Shown: piece after piece, positions 12,432 to 21,870 of the stretch | How the letters are laid out: each line of letters begins with the position of its first letter | Numbering within the stretch: position 1 is the first letter of the stretch | Assembly: GCA_029891345.1 (NCBI GenBank) | Contig: CM056993.1 | Coordinates: 111,900,623 to 111,964,622, forward strand | Reading direction: 5' to 3' | From: Dryococelus australis | Taxonomy: Eukaryota > Arthropoda > Insecta > Phasmatodea > Phasmatidae | Length of the DNA: 64,000 nt | Program-made: the position numbers and the translations under genes | Notes under the pieces: model-generated | Databases searched by the model: none | Told to the model about the DNA's origin: nothing | What the model saw: only the letters and a program-made list of their open reading frames with translations

Positions 12432-13326
12432 GTAACAGGTTACTGTCCTGTTCTCTCGTTGTCTTTTGCAGTAAACATCAACGGACTAGCTCAGCGTGAG
12501 TTGGAGACTTTTGACTACTTAATAATGAAAGTTTGTTGATACCAGGATTGTCAATAAATAAAAGAAGAAGTTAAATGTTTACTGGAAATTTATTGTCGTC
12601 TCAGCAAAACAAACTATCAACACTTGCAGCTGACGAACAAAAAAAACAAGACAGAATGGCAGCCTTCATAAAACAAAACTTCTCACTTCGAGAGTTACGA
12701 AAACAAAAGAGAATCGTTACTTTTCTTTCCCGGCACCGTATTGACTCCTCGCACAGACGGGAATTAAATTTAATAGATATTTGAATTGAAATGTCCGAAA
12801 TTTAAAAGAAAGTTAAAGTCGCGGGTGCTGGTCGGTGCGAGTCACGTGATCACACGTTGCAGGTTGTCTGACTGACAGCTGACAAACGACCATGCTACGA
12901 CGAACTGTTGTGATACGCGAGAAAGGTCGTGCTTCCTTATATATTTGTAGAAAGGTTCCTCATTGAAAACATATTGTTTTCGAGCAGATAGTCACGTCAG
13001 CTAAAGGTGACCTCTGTTATTTTCCTCGTTTCATCATGTTGTGCCTTGCAGTGGCAACGTTTTTAGTTTACTAACCCAGTGAAAAGGAAAAGATGCGTTA
13101 TTGCGTCTGTTGTTTAGCTATTGTGTCTGTTTACGTCTGTTACTACTGATGAAATGAGGAAAGAAAAATTACAAATTTGGAAAAACAAAAATATATGAAA
13201 TACAAACAAGTTGTCATTGCCACGACCTTTCAAATATTACATGAATTACTATCCTTGACTGGAATATAGACAATTGAAATACTTCCAGAATATACCAATT
13301 ATATATATCTAGCTGCAATGCTTCAA
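12432..13326 (+). mobile_element. Insertion of about 0.9 kb inside LINE copy C, flanked by AGCAGTG
   Basis: LINE homology stops at ...GAGCAGTG (ending 12431) and resumes after a second AGCAGTG (13327-13333). The uninterrupted copies have a single such site in the same RT position, so AGCAGTG is a 7-bp (possibly 8-bp with one mismatch) target duplication. The insert starts TGTAACAGGTTACTGTCC and ends AATGCTTCA, so it has TG...CA ends like a solo LTR, but no clear terminal inverted repeat. Its last 190 bp resemble 37690-37882. The plus frame at 12575-12784 is lysine/arginine-rich and not recognised. Class unresolved: a 7-8 bp duplication favours hAT, the TG/CA ends favour an LTR. Confidence 0.6.
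13138..13326 (+). repeat. Dispersed repeat, copy 1 (partner at 37690)
   Basis: Shared landmarks in the same order in both copies are ACTACTGATG, AAATTTGGAAA, AAATAC(A)AACAA, ATTGCCACGA/AATCTT, ATTA(C/A)ATGAATTACT, GAATATAG and a GCAA(T/C)GCT end. This marks the 3' part of the inserted element as a multi-copy family. Confidence 0.6.
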
Positions 13327-14994
13327 GCAGTGCAAGAGTGCTTCCTTGCGGCACCCAAGATAAGATTTTGTATAACATAGAAAAACAATGATCTAATTTG
13401 ACTACAAAAAAATCTATTCGCTATAAAGTTAGAAAACCAATTAGTATAGAGGTTGCTTAAGCCTAAAAGTTGTAATTTATATGTAAAAATGTCATGTTGA
13501 CATGTATAAAAGGCTTTCTGAAGATCAAAATAAATGGTATCTAATTGTTGTCTTTTAGTAATTTTAGAATAAAGATTATCAACAAAATTAAAAAGATTGG
13601 TGTCTGTCGTTTTGCTTATTTGAAATCCATGCTGATGTTCAGAAATCAAATTTTTGGTCGTGAAAGAAAGGTGTTTATAGATAACATTCTCAAAGACTTT
13701 TGATAACCCACACAGTAAGGATATTGGCCTATAGCTGTTTACCTCCCTTTTATTACCTTTTTTAAAAATAGACGCAACAACAGCATACTTTCCAAGCATT
13801 TGGATACATATCATTAAACAGGCTATGATTAAAAATATATGTTAATACAGGAGTGAGCATATTGGAACAACCTTTAATAATAAAATTAGGGATATTGTCC
13901 CAGCCTGTGGATTTACTACTTTTAAGCTGTTGTATAGCCCAGAGGACAAGTCCCTGACTAATGAATGGAATATCAATAGCGGGATAGCTTGGATAGGCAT
14001 TGACGTGTTCTTGGGGTTTGGACAAAGTGGTAACATATTCCTTGGCGAAATGCTTTGCAAAAATATTTACTAACTGTTCAGGCTATTGCTCTGTATTACC
14101 ATCAACATTTAATAACAAGGGGTTCTTTATACCCATTTGTCATGAGTTTAACATAATTCCAGAATCTGTTTGGTTAGTTTCTTATTTTGTTATTAATGTT
14201 GGTTTGCTATGATGGTTTAGCAATTTTAATTTTTTCTTTTATAAATTTTCTTAACTCTGAAAAAAGGTAGTAATGAGTATCAGATTTAGATTTCTTAAAA
14301 AGTCTATGCCAATGCTCGTTCCTTTTGATAAGACATGAGATCTGTGTAAAACCAGACTGGATATTTATTTTTAATAATTTTTGAATTAGGTATGAACATA
14401 CTAATCAAATTTTGGAGATTATTGGTTAAGAAATCCACCATTACATTGACATTCTCCATTTGAAAAATGTGGGTCCAATCAAAGTTTGTAACAGCTAAAT
14501 ATAGGAATAAATAATCATCCTTTTGATAATTCCTATAATATGTTTGATTGCCTGATTAATTTTTATTTAAGTCAAAAGCTATTTGACCACATATGGCAGG
14601 ATGATAAGTATCTTCCTTCACCAATGGATCAATGGATTTTTCAACTTTGACATAAAAGTGAGATAATGTTAAATCTAATAGTTCTGAGAAAGGTTTAGCA
14701 GTATTATACTGTTCTAGATTAAGTAAATGTACAGATTGGAGTAGGGTCTGCCCTTTTAATTAATTTTAGTAATATGATACATTTTGCACATGTGAAATAT
14801 TCCAGTCGATGCCTGGGACATTGAAATCACCTACTGTAATGACCTTGTGTGAATAATGATATAATTTCTGTTCTAAAAACTTAAAATAGTTATTAAAGTC
14901 ATCCACTGATAATTGAGGAGGAAGATACATATTTCCAACTAAAAGTTTAGTGTAACTATTACTAGTGATTTCGATCCAAATGGGAAATAATGAT

Positions 14995-15000
<6 letters not shown>
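13323..15000 (-). pseudogene. LINE copy C ORF2, N-terminal part (endonuclease remainder and RT fingers/palm)
   Basis: Endonuclease residues lie in 14766-15053 (VITVGDFNVPGIDWNISH, with the preceding GNMYLPPQL segment). RT motifs lie in 13762-14025 (IQQLKSSKSTGWDNIPNF) and 13323-13814 (VNSYRPISLLCGLSKVFEN, then DLQKAFYTCQHD). The first RT aspartate region reads FDLQKAF. Stops and frame changes occur near 13780, 14060-14760 and at the insertion. The poly-Leu/Ser/Cys extension of several frames past 14995 is only microsatellite translation. Confidence 0.7.
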
Positions 15001-15053
<53 letters not shown>

Positions 15054-15108
15054 CTACTACTACTACTACTACTACTACTATTACTACTACTACTACTACT
15101 ATTACTAT

Positions 15109-15174
<66 letters not shown>

Positions 15175-15187
15175 AATAATAATAATG
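14995..15187. repeat. Compound trinucleotide microsatellite (CAA)n then (CTA)n then (AAT)n
   Basis: (CAA)n runs 14995-15053, (CTA)n with a few TTA interruptions 15053-15173, and AAT/AAG-type units to about 15187. All six frames are open through it, giving homopolymer runs of Asn, Tyr, Thr or Ser/Cys that are not real proteins. On the minus strand it forms the end of the LINE D tail and the truncation point of LINE C. Confidence 0.95.
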
Positions 15188-17785
15188 ATAATACATTTAT
15201 CAATTTCTTTATTACAATGCTTGGTATGTCATCCAACAGCATGAGCCAATTATAGCATAGCACAATACAAACACAAAACAGTAAACACTCGCAAGACAAT
15301 ACCATATACATGGACAAAGTAACATAAAAAACAAAATAAACATGAAATTAACATTAAATCTAAAAATTAAACATGATATATAAAAAAGAACAAGAATTAT
15401 ATTAATATATGACAAATTAATTGTTGCTACTATAATGTTCATAAAATTCCCAGTAGGAAAGTTTCCTACCCAGAAAGGGATCTAAGTTTGAAAAATATTT
15501 ATTAAAGTTGTTAACACATCTGTTTACTAAATTTTTTTTAATAGTCAGAGCAGAAAAAGTGTACTTATTTCTATGTGTATACATTGGAATCTTAAGACCC
15601 AGTATATTATGTACAGCTGTACAGGATGGAAAGGTAAGAAAAGTGTTAATTAAGAATAATGCATCGTAAATATCACTGTGTTCTTTTAGTGATAATGTTT
15701 TGAATTTGACCAGAAAGTTACTATAATTAAACTCAACTTCATTGAAAATCTGTTACAAATTAGTTTAAATACCTTTTTCTGAATACCTTCTAATCTATTA
15801 GAATTGGTCGAAGTGATATAATTCCATATTACTGAGCAGTAACATAATCTAGATCTTACTAGGCTAAAATATAAACATAATAACAGTAAAAGTAATACAT
15901 TTGATTAGGCCTACCGTACAATTAATATTATTGATTAGACTATCTACATGAAAATGAAAATAAAGTTTGGAATCCAAGATAATTCCAAGATCTTTCACAT
16001 AATCAGCTCTCTTTACAGTGGTCATATTAACATGATATTTGTGAAAAATAGGATTAGTTTTCTCATTGAAAGATATGGCTAGTGTCTTATCTATGTTAAG
16101 TTTCATCTCATTCGTACTACACCAATTGCTATTAGCTATAATATCTTCTTGTAACAAAAGGCAGTCCTTACTATCTTTAAATTTTTTATAAATCTTTAGA
16201 TCGTCATAAAGAAGTGCACCTGAGTGACTTAATGCCCCGACAATATTGTTTATAAATATATTAAAGAGTAGCAGTGCCAAATGTACTTTCCTGAGGAACA
16301 CAAGAAGATACTGGATATGAAATATAATATGAATTTTCAAATTTAACCACAAAAATTCTTTCTGAAAAATAATTGGTGAACCATTTAACATAAGAAAAGT
16401 CAAGACCTATTGATTATAATTAGTATAAAATAATTTGATGCTGACATGTGTCAAAATATTTTTGCAAATCGAAAGAGATAACAATCAACCTGATTTCTCT
16501 TAGTTACTTCTCAATATAACTAGTTAACTAAATTGAACAAATTGGACATAGTAGTTTTTCTAGTTTGGAAACTGTGTTGACATTCAGTAATAAGGTTTTT
16601 TGTAAAAAAAAGCTAAATGTTTATGTATAACTTTAAAAAAAAACTTTGGAGAAACTACATAACAGTGAGATGGGTCTGTAGTTATTCACATCAAATTTGT
16701 TTCCTTTTTTAAATATTGGAACAACCACCGCATGTTTCTAAAGTGTAGGATACGTGCCACATGAAATACTAAAATTAAAAATATTGGTTAAAATAGTAGT
16801 GAGAGTATCCGCACAACCTTTAATTATGAAGTAAGGGATATCATCGCAACCCGTGGCCATACTATTTTTGAGCTTATTTATGGCCCAACGAACCATACCT
16901 TCTGTAATGTAAGGAGAACCTATAACTGAACATAACTACTACTATTATAATGATTTGTTTTCTCAAAAACCGCAATACCTTGACATAATGCAGTGTGGTA
17001 TTTATCTTTCTCTATTAATGGATCAAATGATTTCTCAACATGTAAATGAAAATTAGCAAAGATAACATTTAATAGTTCGGAATCAGGTTTTGTATAATTA
17101 TACTTTTCCAGATTAAGTAAGTTTATGGATTGCAATAAAAGTTGTTATTTAATTTGATTATAGTAATAAGTTATATTTTGAGTGTGAAACTTTTTCCAAT
17201 AAATGTCTGGAATGTTGAAATCAACAACAATTATTATTTTATACAAATAATTAGCGTATTTATCCTCCAAGAAGGCAAAATAATTTTTGACTTCATCACC
17301 ACAAAGTTGTGGAGGAAGATAAATATTTCCATTTATTATTTTGTTTACGTAATTATTTATAATTTCAACCCAAATTGATTGTATATTTTTATTCTTAAGT
17401 TTAAATTTTTGTTCAAAATGAAGATGACATAATTGTTTGATGACAATTAACACTCCGCGTACTCTAATTTGATTAACTAAATTGGGATCACGGTCTTTAC
17501 AAAAACAAAATAATAATCCAGAATATAATCTACCTTTAAGCTAAAATTATTAAACCATGTTTTGGTTAGACAAATCACTGAATAATTTGAGCTGATAATA
17601 TTTTGTGAAAATTTAAGGGACTTTGTTCTGAGCCCTCTCACATTTTGATAATACAGTTCAAATTCCCTAAAGGGCATGACATTTTTCCAGTAGCACCTCT
17701 GCTAGCCTGAACATTGTCTCTGACTAGCAGGACCACTTAAAGTAACGTTAGTTGGTCTAGGTGCATACAAAAACAGTGCTATTTC
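15188..17785 (-). mobile_element. LINE copy D, 5'-truncated
   Basis: It has the shared 3' motif (minus strand TGTTGGATGACATACC, about 15220-15240) followed by an A/T-rich tail running into the microsatellite. ORF2 follows from about 15500 to 17677. Only a trace of the ORF1 C-terminus remains: a TTGGTCTAGGTGCATACAAA stretch near 17750 aligns with copy B near 10180. Homology ends near 17785, inside ORF1. Confidence 0.75.
15500..17690 (-). pseudogene. LINE copy D ORF2: endonuclease and reverse transcriptase, broken
   Basis: Endonuclease: 17477-17677 starts REFELYYQNVRGLRTKSLKF but has VICLTKTWF, so the catalytic Glu is Lys as in copy A. 17145-17453 has IYLPPQL and VVDFNIPDIYW, where GDFN reads VDFN. 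RT: frame 15864-16403 has LLYDDLKIY, in which a residue of the YADD box is deleted, and KDLGIILDSKLYFHFHVD. Finger motifs lie near 16860. The C-terminal region (YIHR-type) lies near 15560-15620. Many stops occur between 16404 and 16900. Confidence 0.75.
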
Positions 17786-18295
17786 AATGCAAATATTTAC
17801 GGGCCTGCAATTTATTTTTAAGCTTGATACAGTACTTTCTATCCAAGTTTATAATGTTCAGACTTTCTTGCTACTAGTAGTTCTAAAGTGCTTCTCACAT
17901 AATTTACAGGTATTTACAAATATATATATTCCCTCCTACTGTTTGTCATATTCACCTCTTATCTGTTTTGCCCTCCATGTTCCTAAGAGTACCCTCTTTA
18001 TTTACTTAACATCACTTTGGCTTAAGGCCTGTCAGGCTGACTGTCAACCAGCCATCCCTCGTTTAACTTTGAGTGCCTACTTTTAGGTGGCGGTGGGGTC
18101 CGTTGAAGGGTCGGGTTTGGGTTGTCTCATCCTGTCTCTCATTTGGGCGAGATCTCTGGGGCTCCTCGAGCTGCCCAGCCCAGGGGAAGTGGGGTGGTGC
18201 CAGCACTGCCTCAGGACTCCACCATGATTGCTATCACCAAAGTAGTCTTATGGGCATCTGCTGCTTGGGTGGTATCTTCAATGGCACTGGTGTCC
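17786..18295. other. Unassigned sequence right of the LINE array
   Basis: AT-rich to 18060, then abruptly GC-richer. No domain is recognised. The plus frames at 17787 and 18073 lack motifs. Confidence 0.35.
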
Positions 18296-18480
18296 TCTCA
18301 TTTGGGAACTGGGAGGCTGTCTCCAGGCGGCTGTGGGACTGAAAAATATATCCTGCCAGGGACTGGTCATTCTTCCTCTCGTTCAGGAGCTGGGGGCCGA
18401 CTTCAGGCGGCTGCAAGACTGCATCATAGATCCTGCCAGGAGGTAATCATACTTCCTTTTGGTCAGATTGGAACTCTGGA
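18296..18480. repeat. Imperfect tandem repeat, unit about 81 bp
   Basis: Two units start at 18296 (CTCATTTGGGAACTGGGAGG) and 18377 (CTCGTTCAGGAGCTGGGGGC). Each continues with a CAGGCGGCTG step, an ATCCTGCCAGG step and CAT..TTCCT, and part of a third unit follows. The period is a multiple of three, and two minus-strand frames repeat a 27-residue pattern (RKxDxxLAGxxxQSxSRL). No known domain. Confidence 0.6.
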
Positions 18481-19369
18481 TTTCTCTGCTACAGTTGACT
18501 TGGAGTGAGCATCTTGGCGTCTTCGGCATGGCTTCATCTTCAAGATGGTGAGACCATACTGCAGGCAGTTTGAGAGTATTAATCACCTCTGGGTTCACTT
18601 GGTTCTGGCATGCTCCTTGGAGTCGGTTGCAGCACTATCCCCCCTTGATTGGGGTCCTTGACAGGCTTAGATAATATCAGAATCAGAACAGCTGGCCGAC
18701 CTTCACCCTCAGTAGTGGGAGGCCAGAGTGTTGAAATGTGGCAATGCCATGCCTGCAGTCGGTCTCGCATTCCCACAGGTTGGACCGGCCAGATGCACGC
18801 TTGTGAAACACGCATGTTTCGTTCACTTCGCCAGGTATTGTTTGTGCTGGTGCCTCCAAAATATTTTACAGATGCGAGCTTCACACAAAAATTTTCCCAC
18901 AAGTTGTATATATAATTTTTTTCCGCTAAGAAAATGCAGAGGAAATGTGTACTAGGCTGCTTTAGCAACTATGCATCAGAAACTAGTTCAGGCTATGTAA
19001 CTGTATTTTTGTTTTCGCAAGCGGAAGAGCAAAAGGTAAAGTGGATTAGAATCATTCTTAGGGGTGACTGGGTACCTTCAGCGAATTCTGACATTTGTTT
19101 AAACATTTCATCACTTTAAGAAATAAGGCGGCGCTTTGATTAATATGATAACAAGTAACAAAGTATTTGGCATAAGGATTTAAAGGTCACCTCAGCTTGA
19201 CAACATTTTGTGCAAGAATTTAAGTAATTATGCCTGTTCCTTAAATAAGTATTAAGTTATTCATTTTAGTACATGCTTTGCAATAAAAAAAATATTCAGT
19301 AAACACATCAGTTGGGGCATTTCTGATATATTACAAGTCATGTGCATGCTACAGCACTATCAGATCAAA
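18481..19369. other. Unassigned sequence, possibly Gypsy-related
   Basis: The minus frame 18579-18968 has no motif I can name. It lies downstream of the Gypsy-like RT in element orientation, but no RNase H or integrase motif was found. Confidence 0.3.
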
Positions 19370-19439
19370 TAAGTAGTTTGTTGGTTCTCCCACACCCTAA
19401 GTACCTGCAACAAATCATTTATTCCATAGAATTGTGGGG

Positions 19440-19989
19440 TGTTCTGTTTCCCCTTGCATCCATGACATGCCCTAGGTACAGGAATTCAGTCACATTGACA
19501 TTGTACTTATGGGGCACAGGTGAGGCAGTGGGTCATGAGTCTTTCAATCGCAAATGCGAGATGGTGGCCGTGCTCCTCCCATAACTGAGACCATATCACC
19601 ACGCCATCAGGTACGTGGCGGTGAACAGGCCAAATTACCCATCCAACACCCACATCATAAGCTCTTAGAAAGTCGTGGCAGCATCCTGTAGGCCAAATGG
19701 TGTGGAGCAAAACAAGAACTGCCGGCCATCCGGCATGGTGAAAGCGGACTTGGGTCTATCCTCAGGTCTGACGGGAATTTGCCAAAAGCTGTATTTATGT
19801 TCTAACTTGGAGAAAACCTTGGCCTGTCCCATCCCTTTCGGTGTGTCCAAGATGTTTAGCAATGGCAAAAATACGTTTACAGTTAGCTTGTTCGCGTGCT
19901 GGAAATTGATGCAAAACCTGAGTGTACCATCTTTTTTTGTCCACCATGACTACCTGACAGTTGTAAGGGCTCTTACTAGGCTTGATCAC
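19440..19989 (-). pseudogene. Gypsy-like reverse transcriptase fragment
   Basis: Two overlapping frames cover the N-terminal RT (IKPSKSPYNCQVVMVDKK; then FSKLEHKYSFWQIPVRPED, SAFTMPDGRQF, STPFGLQDAATTF). Further left are GHHLAFAIERLMTHCLTC and, past 19507, a TEFLYLGHVMDARG segment. The YLDD active-site codons near 19600-19615 are hit by a one-base deletion (TACCTGATGGCG on the minus strand), and the second Asp position reads as Gly. It is dead as RT. Confidence 0.75.
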
Positions 19990-20060
19990 GCCGTCTTTAA
20001 GAATGTCCGTGACTTGGTCTAAAATAGCCTGTCATTTTGGCCTATTGTAGTTAATAGGCC

Positions 20061-20764
20061 TCACAAAAACGGGGTCGTCCGACATGGTTGGGATGTCATG
20101 CTGAGCAATGGTGGTTCACCACAATGAGTCCGACACCACAAACTTGTCGGGGTGTTGGTTCTACTGAGAGTGAAATACGGACATATGCTGAGGCGGAACG
20201 CAGTGACTAAATTTGTCCAGTGACACAGATCCCCTAAGGAGATGGGGAGGAAGGTCTTCATACCATAAGCAGTACGCCGGCCAACAGTGCCAACATGGAG
20301 TCGCTCCTTGCTTACCTCAGTGTTGGCGTTATGTTCGCGTAGCCAAGGCTGACCCAGGATGATTTGCTCCCTTAGCCCCTCTACCACAAAGGCAGTGGCT
20401 GTATTGGCCAGGTCTTGTATATGGACAGTGATGGTGGTCCATCTCCGGATCCCCACCGGGGAGCCCCTGGTGGCGAGGCAGAGCAGCCCTGGTCCTGCCT
20501 TCATCTGGTGGGCTGGTAGGAGGTAGGTCTTGCGGAGAAGTTGAGCATTGCTGCTGTGTTAATCAGGACTGCCCTTGGCTGTCCTTCGATGTCGAGTATG
20601 GTGCGTAGCAGGTTCCCAATGCTTGCCAAGATGTGGCCCAGGAGGGAAGTGTTGTCTGCTTCTGCATCTTCGTGGAGTAATGTTAGCTGGTTGTCTGTAT
20701 GGTGAAGGGGGAGGGGGGTCATCCAGTCTAATCGGCATCTGTTTACCAGCAGTGTATCCTCCAC
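20061..20764 (-). pseudogene. Gypsy-like retropepsin fragment
   Basis: Frame 20501-20764 ends with GQPRAVLINTAAMLNFSARP, which fits a retropepsin loop (ALIDTGA type) with the catalytic Asp-Thr-Gly reading NTA. The next frame, 20061-20504, holds the protease C-terminal signature IILGQPWLREHNA. A frameshift lies between them at about 20500. Loss of the aspartate means it is inactive. It is positioned between gag and RT as expected. Confidence 0.6.
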
Positions 20765-21377
20765 AAGATAGGCAATTACGAGGTGGCACTCCCGGTGCCT
20801 GTAATATGCACCCTCAGGGTAGTATTGGCAGCGGGGTGGGGGCAGGGTTCTCTGGCCCGTGGCTGCATCCTCCTCTGTCTGGTGCGGCCTGTCTATGGGG
20901 CCCTGGATGTTGTGGGGTTGGCGGTTGGGTTGGTGCTCATGCTGGCGGCTGGAGCGGCAGTGGTGCAGTGTACCTCATGATGGCCAGGTCATCTTCGGGG
21001 TCAACTTGGGGTGTGGCCCTCCAGCTCGGGGGAGACATGACATTGTGTGATGTACATAGCTCTCCTCCAGGTCACGTTCCACTGCACATGCCTGACAGAT
21101 GAAGCTCTCCACACCCTGGTATGTTGATTTACGAAGGCAGTGATGCAGCTCGGGGTGAAGGAGATTGAGGATCAGTTCAAGGGTAGCTTATTCTCCCTCG
21201 CCCTCATGCAGAAGCGGAACAGGCACTCCTTTTGTCTGATGAATGTCTCTGTGCACTTGCCTTCTGCTTGTCGACACTGCTCCATGTGACACTTGATTCA
21301 GGCCTTGGCATCATTGAACTGGTACTGTATCGCCACACAAACTCCGATCATGGCATCTCAAACGTACCAGTACATGA

Positions 21378-21863
21378 TCACCAATCCCTGGCATTGTCAC
21401 GGAACTTGTTAGCTGTGCGGCTCGACCACTCTTCCGTTGGAATATCATACCTGGAGAACTTGTCGTTGAACTGTCTCACAAATTCCTCAGGGGTCTTCCA
21501 GGATTGGACAGCAAATATTGGCATTGGGAAGAATGGCATCAGGCCTCCCAGCTCATTTGTTTCAAGTGGCAGGTCTGATTTTGGCACTACAGTATCTCGG
21601 TAGGCATGCAGAGCGAAACGTGTTTTGCAAGCAAAGAATCCGCGGAAGAAGGCTAGGCGTTCATCCGGACTAGCATAGTCCCTGTGTTTACGGCAGTGGC
21701 ACCCTACACAGCACACGGCTTCGCCGGTTGGGTCAATGGACATCAGTGTGGAGCACTGGCCACATGGTTTGGAGGCTCGGTCCAAGTCTAGTTCATTAGC
21801 ATCTTTAATGCCTGCGCAAATGCACACCTTGTCACCCATACCAGCTGCGTGATTCCCTGGCAA
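21378..21863 (-). pseudogene. Gypsy-like gag segment
   Basis: A 161-codon minus frame whose C-terminal half reads as a retrotransposon gag core: AVQSWKTPEEFVRQFNDKF, SRYDIPTEEWSSRTANKF. The N-terminal half has several cysteines (CGQCS, CCVGCHCRKH) that do not form a standard CCHC knuckle. It lies upstream of the protease segments. No function beyond capsid/nucleocapsid-type packaging can be claimed. Confidence 0.5.
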
Positions 21864-21870
21864 TCAGCAT

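Larger units (their letters stand above)
11303..14995 (-). mobile_element. LINE copy C, 5'-truncated and split by an insertion
   Basis: Its A/T-rich tail (11303-11345) and TGTTGG-type 3' motif begin at the 5' edge of copy B. RT C-terminal sequence follows to 12431. An unrelated 0.9-kb insert occupies 12432-13326, then RT and endonuclease resume to about 14995. ORF1 and the endonuclease N-terminus are missing: homology ends in the middle of the endonuclease, exactly where the (CAA)n microsatellite starts. Confidence 0.75.
19370..21870 (-). mobile_element. Gypsy-like LTR retrotransposon remnant
   Basis: Right to left on the minus strand: a gag-type segment (21863-21378), retropepsin-like segments (20764-20061), then RT (19989-19440). 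The order is that of Ty3/Gypsy elements. RNase H and integrase are not seen, and no matching LTR pair was found by eye, so both ends are uncertain. Confidence 0.7.

Noticed and set aside
14939-15255. Long open frames of poly-Asn, poly-Tyr, poly-Thr, poly-Ser/Cys
   Set aside because: They are six-frame translations of a trinucleotide microsatellite.
20575-21102. Plus-strand 175-codon Gly/Cys-rich frame
   Set aside because: It is antisense to Gypsy-like protease and gag sequence and has no domain.
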